A DNA stretch of 64,000 nucleotides from Megaustenia siamemsis (GCA_032433765.1 JAVIAB010000051.1:78586244-78650243); one strand, 5' to 3'. Numbered from the stretch's first letter, positions 23,385 to 35,090 are shown. Numbers and translations: made by a program. Notes: generated from the letters alone by a model not told the origin.

Positions 23385-23715
23385 TAAATTTCCATCATCA
23401 TTAACAAAAATTATGTTTCTATCATTAACAAAAAATTATGTTTCTATCATCAACAAAAATTATATTTCTATCATCATTAACAAAAAATTATATTTCTATC
23501 ATCATTAACAAAAAATTACATTACTATCATCATTAACAAAAATTATATTTCTATCATCATTAACAAAAATTATATTTCTATCATCATTAACAAAAAATTA
23601 CATTTCTATCATCATTAACAAAAATTATATTTCTATCACCATTAACACAAAATTATATTTCTATCACCATTAACAAAAATTATATTTCTATCATCATTAA
23701 CAAAAATTATATTTC
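23385..23715. repeat. 27-bp tandem repeat, about 12 copies
   Basis: The unit contains attatatttctatcatcatt plus aacaaaa. Unit length varies by one or two A residues. Non-coding. Confidence 0.93.
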
Positions 23716-23815
23716 TCAGCTATCCGGAAGTGTACTTCGTCACACAACATCATCATTCATTGTAAGCAATCGGAATATCGAAACATCATCTGGATGAAAC
23801 ATAGAAAGGTATACT
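23716..23815 (-). mobile_element. SINE-5 fragment
   Basis: Contains tcattgtaagcaatcggaat, atcgaaacatc and ggatgaaaca, which match the rc of the central block of SINE-5. Both ends are missing. It directly follows the 27-bp array. Confidence 0.7.
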
Positions 23816-23824
23816 TGCGTTGGA

Positions 23825-23955
23825 GATCGATGAGTAATTGACGTTTCAAGACCAGGGCTGGTTGCCGCAGAGAGAAATCTTAGATAAAAATCCCAACTGG
23901 CGCAGCCAGGAACCCACAACCTCTCTGTCTTGCCTCGAGACCAACCAGTCCCCTA
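23825..23955 (-). mobile_element. SINE-3, 3'-truncated
   Basis: The reverse complement starts ggggactggttggtctcgag, as at 50571. It continues with an agagaggttgtgggttc B-box region, gttgggatttttat and gaaacgtcaattactcatcg. The copy stops at that point and lacks the central domain found at 50571-51285. Confidence 0.82.
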
Positions 23956-23969
23956 CTTACGTTAATGTT

Positions 23970-24200
23970 ATTTCCTTTCTAATGTTGTATCTTTATTTCT
24001 AATATTTATATAAATGTTGTATCTTTATCTCTAATATTTATATAAATATTGTATCGTTATTTCTAATATTTATATAAATGTTGTACCTTTATTTCTAACG
24101 TTCATATAAATGTTGTATCTTTTATTTCTAACATTCATATAAATGTTGTATACTTAATTTCTAATATTCATATAAATGTTGTATCTTTTATTTCTAACGC
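23970..24200. repeat. 32-bp tandem repeat, about 7 copies
   Basis: The unit contains atatttatataaatgttgta. The period was checked between 24001 and 24033. Copies vary at ctaatattt/ctaacgttc. Confidence 0.9.
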
Positions 24201-24381
24201 AGATGTCAATGCAACACAGGTAGTAATGTTTCGTTATTGTCTCACGCACTTTTTCTTCATTAAAGAGCAGAAATAATGTAAAAAAAAAATATGAACTCAT
24301 TATGAACAAACAAAAGCAGACTCATGGAAAGCATCTGGTGAAGAATTAGCAAAAACATGTAGAGAAGAACCCAGAGAATTT

Positions 24382-25563
24382 TTGAAAAGTGTAAAAGCAA
24401 TGAGAGTAAGAAATAATGATTATAACCCAACCACTATAATAAATGACAAGAACGGTAGACCAATCAGCAGCAGGAAAAACATAATAATCAGATGGAGAGA
24501 ATACTTTAAGGAACTATTAAATCAGGGAAATACAAACGGAAATACAGAGTTTAAACATAGGCACTATGATGAACAGGAACCGAATATACTTAAAGCAGAA
24601 GTAGAATGGGCATTGAAACAGAATAAAAAGAACAAAGCAGCTGGTATAGATGGAATAACAACAGAAATGCTACTAGCCTGTAAGGAAACAGCTATAGATT
24701 GGCTTACTATCATATTCAATATGGATTGGGAAGAAAGAAAAGTCCCAGACGATTGGCAAAAAGCTATCATTGTCCCATTTTGGAAGAATAAGGGAAGTAA
24801 AAGGGAGTGTGAAATGTACAGAGGAATATCCCTATTGAGTCAAGTTGGTAAAATGTTTGCTAAAATATTGGAGAGGAGAGTAAGATACATAATAGAACCT
24901 CAATTAAGTAATAATCAATTCGGATTCAGAAAAGGCAAAAGCTGTACTGATGCTATATTTACATTGAGACAACTATGTGAAAAAACAATAGAATATGACA
25001 GAAACCTAAATATAGTGTTTATAGATCAGGAAAAAGCGTTTGACCGTGTGGACAGGAACAAACTTTGGCAAACTTTAGAAACATACGGGGTAGCAGGACA
25101 ACTACTAGAAAATATAATAGCACTATATAAAAACAGTCAAAGTGCCGTCAGAACATCGGAAGGTCTGTCAGAATGGTTTCAGGTTACAACAGGTGTAAGA
25201 CAAGGATGTGTACTCTCATCACTCCTCTTCATCATATATATGGACAAAATAAATCAGGAAACAACCAACAATAAGGACAAATCAAATAATAACATAGAGA
25301 TAGAAAACTCCAACATCAATGAGCTACTCTTCGGAGATCACCAGTGCCTAATATATGAGGATGAAAACCTGCTACAACAGCATTTAACATCTCTAGATAA
25401 AAGCTGCACAAACTACAGTATGAAAATTAACACAGCAAAAACAGAGGCTATAAGAATAAGCAAATTAAGACACCCATTAAACATCAAGATCAAAGACAAA
25501 GAAATAAAACAAGTAGAGGAATTCAAGTATTTAGGCGCAATGTTCACAAAGATGGAAAATTAG
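24382..25563 (+). pseudogene. LINE-B reverse transcriptase, main open frame (393 aa)
   Basis: Reverse transcriptase of a non-LTR retrotransposon, which would copy element RNA at a nicked target. RT motifs appear in order: NKAAGIDGITTEML near residue 83, YRGISLL near 145, FGFRKGKSCTDAIF near 180, FIDQEKAFDRV near 213 (first catalytic Asp), TGVRQGCVLS near 269, and KQVEEFKYLG near 376. At the second catalytic box (near residue 316) this copy reads FGDHQ where the sister copy has FADDQ. One of the paired aspartates is therefore lost and the enzyme should be dead. The ATG at 24382 is only the first in frame; homologous sequence (SWKASGEELAKTC) lies upstream in another frame. The frame ends at a stop caused by a frameshift. 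Confidence 0.9.
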
Positions 25564-25577
25564 ACAGAGAAATTGAC

Positions 25578-26068
25578 ATGAGAATACAAAAAGCAAATGC
25601 TGTCACATACCAGCTTTCACCATTGTTAAGACATCCAAACATTTCTTTGCCAGCTAAACAACAAATGATAAATAGCATCTTCATACCAACTTTGTGCTAT
25701 GAAAGTCAAACATGGACCCTTTCTAAATCACATTTAAGAAAGATAATACATGTGAGATGCGATGCTTGAGAAAAGTATCAAACAACACAAGAAGAGATAG
25801 AATACCAAATGAAACCACAAGAAAAATGGTAGGAACAAAACCCTGCCAAGAATATATAGAACAACAACAACTTAAATGGTTTGGCCACCTGGTCAGAATG
25901 AATCCTCACCAATCACCATCAAGGGCGTTCTTCTCGAGAATGCATGGAAAAAGACCAAGAGGAAGACCCAGAAGAAGATGGATAGATGCAGTGACAGAGA
26001 CATGTAACAACAAAGGAAAATCACTAATTCAGACAGTTCGAGCAGCTCAAGAACGACAAATGATATAA
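25578..26068 (+). pseudogene. LINE-B RT C-terminal domain, two overlapping frames
   Basis: This continues the RT after a frameshift near 25563. The first frame (25578-25769) encodes MRIQKANAVTYQLSPLLRH and TLCYESQTWTLS. The second (25757-26068) encodes QQLKWFGHLVRMNPHQSP, GKRPRGRPRRRWIDAV and RAAQERQMI. The WFGHLVRM and RPRGRPRRRW pattern is the usual basic tail after the RT thumb in this kind of LINE. The same sequence, more decayed, occurs at 36294-36832. Confidence 0.88.
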
Positions 26069-26304
26069 ACCACAACACCTTTTAGGTATCAGTGAAAGAG
26101 AAAAGAAGAAGAAGATTCTTCATCTTTTTTTATTCTCCAATACCAACTAGGTCGATCTCTTAACTGTTAGGCCTAAGTTTGTTATTTTCGAGTTCTAATG
26201 ACTTTCTTGACCTCTCGGGTTCTGCTGAAGAGTAGGAAATCATCCATCCAAGAATCATTGGAATATTACGTCTTTCATGACAGACCTCTACCACTGAAGC
26301 TATA

Positions 26305-26898
26305 AAGTCCTTATTGGAGACACCAAACACGTTATTGGAGACGCTAAATACCTGGTTGGAGACACTAAACACTTGATTGGAAACACCAAACACCTGATTG
26401 GAGACACTAAACACCTGATTGGAGACACTAAACACCTGATTGGAGATACTAAACACCTGGTTGGAGACACAAAACACTTGATTGGAGACACCAAACACCT
26501 GATTGGAGATACTAAACACCTGGTTGGAGACACAAAACACTTGATTGGAGACACCAAACACCTGATTGGAGATACTAAACACCTGGTTGGAGACACAAAA
26601 CACTTGATTGGAGACACCAAACACCTGGTTGGAGACACAAAACACTTGATTGGAGACACCAAACACCTGATTGGAGACACCAAACACCTGATTGGAGACA
26701 CTAAACACCTGATTGGAGACACTAAACACCTGATTGGAGACACCAAACACCTGGTTGGAGACACCAAACACCTTATTGTAGACACTAAACACCTGATTGG
26801 AGACACTAAACACCTGATTGGAGACACTAAATACCTGGTTGGAGACACCAAACACCTGGTTGGAGACACCAAACACCTGGTTGGAGACACCAAACATC
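26305..26898. repeat. 21-bp tandem repeat with 63-bp higher-order phase, about 28 copies
   Basis: The unit contains ggagacaccaaacacctgat. A three-unit phase recurs at 26458, 26521 and 26584 (ctggttggagacacaaaac). Because 21 is a multiple of three, long ORFs exist on both strands, encoding IGDTKHL on plus and VSNQVFG on minus. No start context, domain or neighbour supports a protein. Confidence 0.96.
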
Positions 26899-27610
26899 CA
26901 AACATAGGTATGTATTTAACTGTCCAGTACTGTAATTTGTAAATTCTAATCAGTCAAAGAAGACTAAATAACAAGAAAGGAAGAGGACATTCTTATTTTT
27001 GAACATCTAGGAAGAAACAATATCAGTCTGAAAACGGACCAACAAACAAACAATTGGTCATGCAGACAAAACCATAATAGGTGACTTGGCTACTAGTGAC
27101 TAGATGAAAGTCATCAGTGATGTGATAAACTGAACATCTCAAACAAAAAACATTTCTACAGAATGAAAACAATAAAAACAATCGATTGGTGATTTACTCA
27201 TTGCATTGAGAGCAGGTCCATAGGTGTTCACTCTTAACAGGTAGTAGAAAACACGCACGCTGCTGCTGTGTCAATTTGTTACACACTCGTTTGCTTCTGT
27301 CTCTCAATCCTCACGATCTACTCGTACCAAGCTGAGCCCCAAATACTCATGATTTCTCTAACATTAACTGCAGTGACCATGAGATGACCTTAACATACCA
27401 TTTACATGAAAAACTCTACAATTATTTCATTTAGTATTCTGAAAGTGAAATTTTAAATGTTTTAACATTTAAATAGTGAGATAAGAAGAGAAAATGATAG
27501 CGAAAATAATTACTTAAAACAATTGATGCACCGGATGATAATAAATGCAGCGGCATTAGAGATTACGCTAAAGACATTAATTTGCTTCTTCAAGAATACA
27601 GTCACTGGCA
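26899..27610. other. No recognisable feature
   Basis: Mixed AT-rich sequence between a 21-bp array and a LINE-A remnant. It could be low-copy DNA. No motif or repeat family recognised. Confidence 0.4.
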
Positions 27611-27619
27611 TTGGACACT

Positions 27620-27712
27620 GCAAGACTTGCTGAGGATGGGATCTAAGCACCTATGGACATGTTTGGAGTGCAATGATGAAGACCCGCAAATTACTCAATA
27701 ACAGTCACTGAG
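27620..27712 (+). mobile_element. LINE-A 3'-end remnant
   Basis: Contains ggacactgcaagacttgctg, then cacctatggacatgtttgga and gacccgcaaattactcaata. This is the terminal WTxxDLL...HLWTCxECNDxDPQIT segment of LINE-A (compare 56590-56683). The LINE-B at 27735-28835 inserted just downstream. Confidence 0.8.
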
Positions 27713-27734
27713 ACACACAACACAGTTCAGCAAC

Positions 27735-28835
27735 TTCTTCTTTCTTCTTCCTTCCTTCCTCAACTGCCTTTCAGCGTCGAGGGGAGATATAATTTGCGGT
27801 CTTTTGCTCTTCTGATCGCATCTGCTGCTGTTATGTTTCCTAGTGCTTCTAATATTCCATCGACCCATCTTTTTCGTGGTTGACCCTTGGGTCTTGTGTT
27901 CTCACAACGTTTGTTGAAGGCTCGTTGTGTTGTGTTTTGTTCTTTCTGCCTTGTCACGTGGCCAAACCATTTTATCTGTTGTTTCCTTATATATTCAATG
28001 GCGGGGGCTATTCCTAGTTTTTTTTCTCAGTTCTTCATTTCTGATCTTATCTCTCAGACTGTTTCCTGTCATTCTCTAACACAAATTTTATTTCAGTAGA
28101 TGTTATTTTTCTTATTGTTCTTGCATCTAGAGTCCAGGTCTGCTATTGGTAGCACAACTTTGGGATGAAGATTGTATTGTCTAGTGCCCGTTTTGCCTCT
28201 AGAGTTATTTCCTTGTTGGACAATAGTGGTGATAACTGTCCAATGATTTGACAAGCCTTGTTGCATCTTGATTCTATCTCTGCTGTTTGAGAATTATCGT
28301 TTGTCATTAGACTTCCTAGGTATTTGAACTCCTCTACTTGTTTTAGTTGTCTGCTTTGTATAGTTATGTTGATGTTCTGTTTAATTTTGACGACACTCAT
28401 GACTTCTGTTTTGTTGATGTTGATTTTCATATTGTATTTTGTGCCTGAGATGTTGAGTTTGTTTGAGTGTTCTTGTAGGTCTTCTATTGTTCCATGTATT
28501 AGTGCCTGATCGTCTGCAAATAAAAGCTTGTTAATCTCCTCTATCTCTGATGGGTTGGCAAGCATGCATATATAGTCCATGTATGTAATAAACAGTAGGG
28601 GGGGATAGTATGCACCCCTGTCTTACACCTGATCTAACTTCGAAGTGGTCTGTGTAGCCTGCTGCTGTTTTGACCCTGCAGCTGCTGTTGATTTAGAGAC
28701 TTTTAATAATGTTGGTTAGATGTTGGCTTACTCCGTATGTTGTTAGTATCTCCCACAGTTGTTCTCTGTTTACTTTGTCGAATGTTTTTTCCTGGTCAAT
28801 GAAGGCTATGTATAAGTGTTGATTGTGTTCTGTCG
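27735..28835 (-). mobile_element. LINE-B, 5'-truncated, with 8-bp TSD
   Basis: Minus-strand element with the RT palm, thumb-like C-terminal domain and a GAAGAAAGAAG-type tail at its left end. The TSD tcagcaac lies at 27727-27734 and 28836-28843. Reading the minus strand from the right end gives IAFIDQEKTFDKVNRE, then VRSGVRQGCILS with a frame disturbance, then FADDQALI. It ends with WFGHVTRQKEQ and QPRKRWVDGIL. Unlike 24382-25563, the paired catalytic aspartates are retained, but stops and truncation make the copy inactive. Confidence 0.9.
28143..28580 (-). pseudogene. LINE-B RT segment containing FADDQ (145 aa)
   Basis: Open frame covering the second catalytic box and following region of the LINE-B RT. 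FADDQALI lies near residue 20, KMNININKTEVM-like sequence near 50, KQVEEFKYLGSLMT near 80, and IIGQLSPLLSNKEIT and TIFIPKLCY near the end. The frame continues upstream without its ATG being the natural start. A second open frame, 27760-27957 (minus), carries the C-terminal TRQKEQNTTQRAFNKRCE and RAKDRKLYLPSTL. Confidence 0.85.
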
Positions 28836-28852
28836 TCAGCAACGAGAATCAT

Positions 28853-29124
28853 AAATGTTCAGAAATTCGGATGTTCAAATGTTCGGAAATTTCTTTTTAG
28901 TGTCGCTTCAAGCAACTAAACTCAGATGCGAGGTGACATTCCTCACCTTCCCAGTGTAATACCCTGGTACCCATTTTTGCCAACGGCTGGGTCGACCGTG
29001 GGGGTATTTTTTTTTCCCAACCACGAGTACAATTCACATTGCTCCCAGCGGGAATCGAACACGGGTTGTCCGGACGTCGGTAGTCCAGTCGGGTGGTTTT
29101 CCCAACTAGGCTACCAAGGCCCCT
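28853..29124 (-). mobile_element. SINE-2, tRNA-headed, 11-bp TSD
   Basis: The minus strand starts GGGGCCTTGGTAGCCTAGTT, with an A-box-like TAGCCTAGTTGG and a B box GTGTTCGATTCCC. The TSD acgagaatcat lies at 28842-28852 and 29125-29135. It sits within a few bases of the 5' breakpoint of LINE-B. It shares its full body with 8606-8884. The left end (the SINE 3' end) holds three attcgg/gttcgga-like short repeats. Confidence 0.92.
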
Positions 29125-29135
29125 ACGAGAATCAT

Positions 29136-29655
29136 TCGCAACAGCAGGGAGCGACACAAACGATTTTGGGCTCACGGCATTAAGAACTTTAGATATTAAT
29201 TTTGTACAGCTTAAGAAATGTGTCGCCTGTGGAAATACTTAAGAAATGTGTCGCCTGTGGAATTACTTAAGAAATGTGTGACCTAGAAAACATCGGAGAT
29301 TGTACCAGTTGATAAGAAATGCATTAATTTTACTCAAATATTTTCTGCACATACACGGGATGTTTTTATCAAAACTAACTTCACTTTTAGCTAAGCTGAA
29401 TCTGTCCACAAAAATTAACATCAAACATGAAACAAAGAAAGCGCATCCAAGAAATCTTCTGTGCTCTTGAAACAATAAACAAATCTGAAATAACCAAAGC
29501 TCGTCTCTTTATTTTTCTTCATATTCTGTATCCGCTCAATGATTTCTACTTCTCTTCTCCGTCTGCCAATAAAATGACGTAGATACGGCGTAAATGCGTT
29601 TATTCTGTGGTTTACATCAAACAGCGATTTCTGCGCCATATTGTTCCACAGGCTC
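29136..29655. other. Mostly unrecognised; 28-bp triplet repeat at 29208-29290
   Basis: Three tandem copies of a unit containing cttaagaaatgtgtcgcctg lie at about 29208-29290. The rest has short minus-strand ORFs (29263-29475, 29421-29660) with no recognisable domain. Confidence 0.6.
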
Positions 29656-29659
29656 CCCA

Positions 29660-30060
29660 TCAGCGTGGCACTTCTCGAAAGTCATCATCAATATTCTTTC
29701 TCTTGCTTTACCAGGTTTGGTGGCACTGTTTTCTCCCCTCCTCTCCAGTGACGAGGTGACTTGAGCGTTCCCCTTCTTGGACAGGTAGCTTGATGTTATT
29801 ACAAGGTATCGTTAATGCCATACCACCAACTTTTTCTTGGTCTCCTCGTGGTCTATATCCATGTTTTAACTCGATGTGTGCCCTGAATTGTAAGGCATTT
29901 CTTTGGCATTTGTTGTTGAAGGGGACTACACCATTTCAATAGTTCTCTCTGTATATGATGTCAGATTGGCTCAATGCCACAACGTATGTCCTCATTTCGT
30001 TGTCTGTCTCTTAGTGACGTCACTGCTGCTCTTCTAAAACATCTCATTTCTTCAGTTGTC
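29660..30060 (-). mobile_element. LINE-H 3' fragment (RT C-terminal domain)
   Basis: The minus strand encodes GCKLTTEEMRCFRRAAVTSL, then DRQRNEDIRCGIEPI, then a QRELLKWC...stretch and TKKTVPPNLVKQE-like sequence. This is a C-terminal LINE region with a GHVxR-type segment decayed by frameshifts. Its 5' boundary is fused to the 40-bp array, whose unit matches the start of this fragment. Confidence 0.8.
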
Positions 30061-31515
30061 AGTTTACACCCTTCTAAAACATCTAATTTCTTTAGTTGTC
30101 AGTTTACACCATTCTAAAACATCTCATTTCTTTAGTTATCAGTTTACACCCTTCTAAAACATCTGATTTCTATAGTTGTCAGTTTACACCCTTCTAAAAC
30201 ATCTCATTTCTTTAGTTGTCAGTTTACATCCTTCTAAAACATCTCATTTCTTTAGTTGTCAGTTTACACCCTTCTAAGACATCTAATTTCTTTAGTTGTC
30301 AGTTTACACCCTTCTAAAACATCTCATTTCTATAGTTGTCAGTTTACACCCTTCTAAAACATCTCATTTCTTTAGTTGTCAGTTTACACCTTTCTAAAAC
30401 ATCTCATTTCTTTAGTTGTCAATTTACATCCTTCTAAAACATCTGATTTCTATAATTGTCAGTTTACACCCTTCTAAAACATCTAATTTCTTTAGTTGTC
30501 AGTTTACACCCTTCTAAAACATCTCATTTCTTTAGTTGTCAGTTTACACCCTTCTAAAACATCTCATTTCTTTAGTTGTCAGTTTACACCCTTCTAAAAC
30601 ATCTCATTTCTTTAGTTGTCAGTTTACACCCTTCTAAAACATCTCATTTCTTTAGTTGTCAGTTTACACCCTTCTAAAACATCTCATTTCTTTAGTTGTC
30701 AGTTTACACCCTTCTAAAACATCTCATTTATTTAGTTGTCAGTTTACATCCTTCTAAAACATCTCATTTCTTTAGTTGTCAGTTTACACCCTTCTAAAAC
30801 ATCTAATTTCTTTAGTTGTCAGTTTACGCCCTTCTAAAACATCTCATTTCTTTATTTGCCAGTTTACACCTTTCTAAAACATCTCATTTCTTTATTTGTC
30901 AGTTTACACCCTTTTAAAACATATAATTTCTTTAGTTATCAGTTTACACCCTTCTAAAACATCTCATTTCTTTAGTTGTCAGTTTACATCCTTCTAAAAC
31001 ATCTAATTTCTTTAGTTGTCAGTTTACACCCTTCTAAAACATCTCATTTCTTTAGTTGTCAGTTTACATCCTTCTAAAACATCTCATTTCTTTAGTTGTC
31101 AGTTTACACCCTTCTAAGACATCTAACTTCTTTAGTTGTCAGTTTACACCCTTCTAAAACATCTCATTTCTTTAGTTGTCAGTTTACACCCTTCTAAAAC
31201 ATCTGATTTCTTTAGTTGTCAGTTTACACCCTTCTAAAACATCTCATTTCTTTAGTTGTCAGTTTACACCCTTCTAAAACATCTCATTTCTTTAGTTGTC
31301 AGTTTACATCCTTCTAAAACATCTCATTTCTTTAGTTGTCAGTTTACACCCTTCTAAAGCATCTAATTTCTTTAGTTGTCAGTTTACACCCTTCTAAAGC
31401 ATCTAATTTCTTTAGTTGTCAGTTTACACCCTTCTAAAACATCTCATTTCTTTAGTTGTCAGTTTACACCCTTCTAAAACATCTCATTTCTTTAGTTGTC
31501 AGTTTACCCCCTTCT
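30030..31515. repeat. 40-bp tandem repeat derived from LINE-H coding sequence, about 37 copies
   Basis: The unit contains tcatttctttagttgtcagt and ttacacccttctaaaacatc. Its reverse complement reproduces the LINE-H stretch encoding GCKLTTEEMRCFR at the left edge of the array (about 30030-30075). Two 31-bp variant units containing cattcttgcactgatc follow at 31510-31570. Very homogeneous in period. Confidence 0.96.
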
Positions 31516-31575
31516 CATTCTTGCACTGATCAGTTTACACCCTTCTCATTCTTGCACTGATCAGTTTACACTTAT

Positions 31576-32124
31576 GTCTCGCCCCAAGTGTTCAAGAATG
31601 GCACTCCTAGTACAGGATAATCTATAAAAATTGTATCTGGTGTTTATCCTGGAAAGTGTAATGTCCAAATAATACTACAACTTCCATTAACCATATTTCC
31701 CTGTTGCGAAATGTCTTTCTGTATTTTGGCTTTGAATTTTTTACATCCACTAATTAAACATAAAAGTTATACAGCACATAAGTTTTAACCGAACGATATA
31801 AAGTACTTCACAGATGCAAATCATAAAATTCTGACCAAACCAACAAAATAATTAAGAAGTTAAAGAGTTTATGAGTAGGAGAAAAAAAAAACAAATAATA
31901 AAATGAAGAAATAAGCGAAAACAGTAACAATACAAAAGAATTGGGAGTAAATAGCAAAATGAAAAAAAAGCGAAATAATATTAGAAAATTGAAAATAGAA
32001 TAAATAACATATATGAGAAATACGAATACATCTGAAATAATATTTATAAATGAAAGAATAGAACCAAGAACAAAATTAAGAGGCACGATAAAATACTAAA
32101 TACATTTATTAAATTCGTGTTCTT
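31576..32124. other. No recognisable feature
   Basis: AT-rich, with an A-rich plus strand after 31850. The F/L/I-rich minus-strand ORF at 31808-32086 is compositional. Confidence 0.45.
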
Positions 32125-32400
32125 TTTAATCCTCTGAACACCGGTCGGAGCATAGGGCGCTCACAAGAGATCTACACCCAATCCAGTCTGGAGCAAGCAA
32201 GGACCTGCCAGCCTCTTTCATTTCAATATGTATAGTTTGTACCCATGTTCCCAATGGTCTGCCTCTTCTTCGTTTGCCAGGTGGTGTCCATTTTTATGTT
32301 AGATGCGAATGCTTGTTTCCTCCCATTTGTAGTACGTGGTCTAGCCATTTCCAACGTCTTATTTTTACTTCTTGATTTATGTTATTATAGCGCAATCTTC
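32125..32400 (-). mobile_element. LINE-I 3' fragment
   Basis: The minus strand encodes EVKIRRWKWLDHVLQMGGN, then PPGKRRRGRPLGTWVQTI, then EMKEAGRSLLAPDW and SALCSDRCSED. This is the RRWKWxxHVLxM...GKRRRGRPxxTW terminal module of a LINE. One stop interrupts the frame. No catalytic part. Confidence 0.82.
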
Positions 32401-32634
32401 AGGCGACTTCTTTGTTCGTAATGTGTTGATCCAGCTGATATCTAGAATCTTCTTAAGACATGGACTTTCAAATCCTCTTTGTCGACAACAACAAATATCA
32501 ACACTAAGAAATAGAATAAACTTTAAAAAATAGCAAACGTTAAAAAATATGAAAATTATTGAGGATAGAAAAGGAAAACAAAGAGTTAAATGAGTCGAGA
32601 GCATCAAGAGATGGATTAGGACATCATTCAGAAA

Positions 32635-34095
32635 GTAGACCCAAGAACAAATATAGCACATTCTACTCACACACACGCACAATATACACCCATGAACAAA
32701 TATAGCACATTCTACTCACACACACGCACAATATAGACCTATGAACAAATATAGCACATTCTACTCACACACACGCACAATATAGACCCATGAACAAATA
32801 TAGCACATTCCACTCACACACACGCACAATATAGACCCATGAACAAGTATAGCACATTCCACTCACACACACGCACAATGTAGACCCCTAATCAAATATA
32901 GCACATTCCACTCACACACGCACAATATAGACCCATGAACATGTATAGCACATTCCACTCACACACACGCACAATGTAGACCCATAATCAAATATAGCAC
33001 ATTCCACTCACACACACGTACAATATAGACCCATAAACAAGTATAGCACATTCCACTCACACACATGTACAATATAGACCCATAATCAAATATAGCACAT
33101 TCCACTCACACACACGCAGAACATAGACCCATAATCAAATATAGCAATTTCCACTCACACACACGCACAATGTAGACCCATAATCAAATATAGCACATTC
33201 CACTCACACACACGCACAATGTAGACCCATAATCAAATATAGCACATTCCACTCACACACACGTACAATATAGACCCATAATCAAATATAGCACATTCCA
33301 CTCACACACACGCACAATATAGACCCATAATCAAATATAGCACATTCCACTCACACACACGCACACCATAGACCCATAATCAAATATAGCACATTCCACT
33401 CACACACACGCACAATGTAGACTCATAATCAAATATAGCACATTTCATTCACACACACGCACAATGTAGACCCATAATCAAATATAGCACATTCCACTCA
33501 CACACACACACAATGTAGACCCATAATCAAATATAGCACATTCCACTCACACACACGCACAATGTAGACCCATAATCAAATATAGCACATTCTACTCACA
33601 CACACTTACAATATAGACCCATAATGAAATATAGTACATTCCACTCACACACACGCACAACATAGACCCATAATCAAATATAGCACATTCCACTCACACA
33701 CACGCACAATGTAGACCCATAATCAAATATAGCACATTCCACTCACACACACGCACAATGTAGACCCATAATCAAATGTAGCACATTCCACTCACGCACA
33801 CGCAGAACATAGACCCATAATCAAATATAGCACATTCCACTCACACACACGCACACGATAGACCCATAATCAAATATAGCACATTCCACTCACACACACG
33901 CACAATGTAGACCCATAATCAAATATAGCACATTCCACTCACACACACGCACAATGTAGACTCATAATCAAATATAGCACATTCCACTCACACACACGCA
34001 CAATGTAGACCCATAATCAAATATAGCACACTCCACTCACACGCACGTACAATGTAGACCCATAATCAAATATAGCACACTCCACTCACACACAA
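32635..34095. repeat. 49-bp tandem repeat, about 30 copies
   Basis: The unit contains aatcaaatatagcacattcc and an internal cacacacacgcac run. The period was checked between 33181 and 33230. The early units use gaacaaatata; later ones use taatcaaatata. The 32401-32634 stretch to its left holds nothing recognisable. Confidence 0.96.
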
Positions 34096-34155
34096 ATGAA
34101 AAAAAATAACATTTCATGCAACAAGTCATCATCAAAAGACCTAAAGAAAAATAGT

Positions 34156-34409
34156 AAAAAAAAAAGTGAAGTACCCCCATCACGTCAAGTGGCGTATAGG
34201 GAATATGGTGTTAGTGACCATAAATTTTACAGACCTTCGGCACATGATTTTTGGGGTAATTAGGTGAGTATTATGCCCGTGCCGCTTTACTTTCCCAGAA
34301 AAAAATCCGTTACCCAATAAAGGCTGGGTGAAGCCGTCGGTTGGGATCGAACCCTACCTCTTGTCCTTTGTAGTTCAGTCACTAACCACTGAGCTATCGC
34401 GGCTCCCTG
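34156..34409 (-). mobile_element. SINE-1, full length, 12-bp TSD
   Basis: The minus strand has the tRNA-like head with A box TAGCTCAGTGG and B box GGTTCGATCCC, and the plus strand shows agtggcgtatagggaatatg at the 3' part. The TSD aagaaaaatagt lies at 34144-34155 and 34410-34421. Confidence 0.95.
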
Positions 34410-34574
34410 AAGAAAAATAGTGACATAGATTTAGTGATGTCGTACGGAAGTGAATCATTAACAATAAACTGTCTATTTTTACGGCTTTTATCACATTTCT
34501 GGTCTCTGCTGTGGGTTTTCTATTGGCTGATGAATAAAGGTTAAAGGTCAGAGATTTGTGTGTGTGCACCAATC

Positions 34575-34790
34575 CTCTTGGAGAACGATGAGATCGTTGA
34601 CAATTAATGAATAAATAAGGAGATCGTTGACAATTAATGAATAAATAAGGAGATCGTTAGCTATTGATGAATAAATAAGGAGATCGTTAGCTATTAATGA
34701 ATAAATAAGGAGATCGTTGACAATTAATGAACAAGTTAGGAGATCATTCATAACTGATGAACAAATAAGGAGGTCGTTGAAGGCAAGAGA
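34575..34790. repeat. 30-bp tandem repeat, about 7 copies
   Basis: The unit contains gagatcgttgacaattaatg plus aataaataag. The period was checked between 34621 and 34651. A minus-strand ORF of the form NDLLIYSLIV is repeat translation. Confidence 0.94.
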
Positions 34791-34939
34791 AATATGTTTC
34801 ATCAGACGAATGTAGAAAATATGAACATCTCAAAGGAGTAATGAAGCCATATCTTGATAGAGGGGGTGCACAAAGATAACTTTGAAGCGCTTCAGAAAAA
34901 AACAACAACAAACAAACAAAAACGACAAGAAACGAAATA

Positions 34940-35090
34940 CTGTCTGCCCTCATTGGTCATGTCATGGGAAGAGAGAAAGAAGAACATATTTTGGAAACGG
35001 TTGCAATTAAAATGAATGAGAAAAAAGGAAAACAATGATGGAAAATAAAATATCGGACAGTTTAATTAGCAGCTTGGATAGAAATGGATA
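34940..35090 (+). mobile_element. LINE-G-type fragment
   Basis: The plus strand encodes LIGHVMGREKEEHILETV. This resembles the FGHVMRKEQLEYIVTTGKI segment of LINE-G. It degenerates after about 50 codons. 35091-35429 holds only a short (TA)n and (CA)n at 35383-35420. Confidence 0.6.

Larger units (their letters stand above)
24261..26115 (+). mobile_element. LINE-B, 5'-truncated, the longest copy
   Basis: About 1.85 kb carrying the RT domain and C-terminal domain of a non-LTR retrotransposon, with a gaagaagaag 3' tail. The endonuclease region is missing. A possible 8-bp TSD, ttcttcat, lies at 24253-24260 and 26116-26123; it is low-complexity, so only tentative. Two frameshifts and a catalytic substitution make it inactive. 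The reading frame is far better preserved than in most elements here, suggesting a relatively recent insertion. The shorter copy at 36294-36832 is very similar to its last 540 bp. Confidence 0.9.

Noticed and set aside
26160..26942. ORFs encoding IGDTKHL or VSNQVFG repeats, as a possible repeat protein
   Set aside because: The 21-bp unit is open on both strands by length alone. No start context, domain, or unequal codon-position variation is evident.
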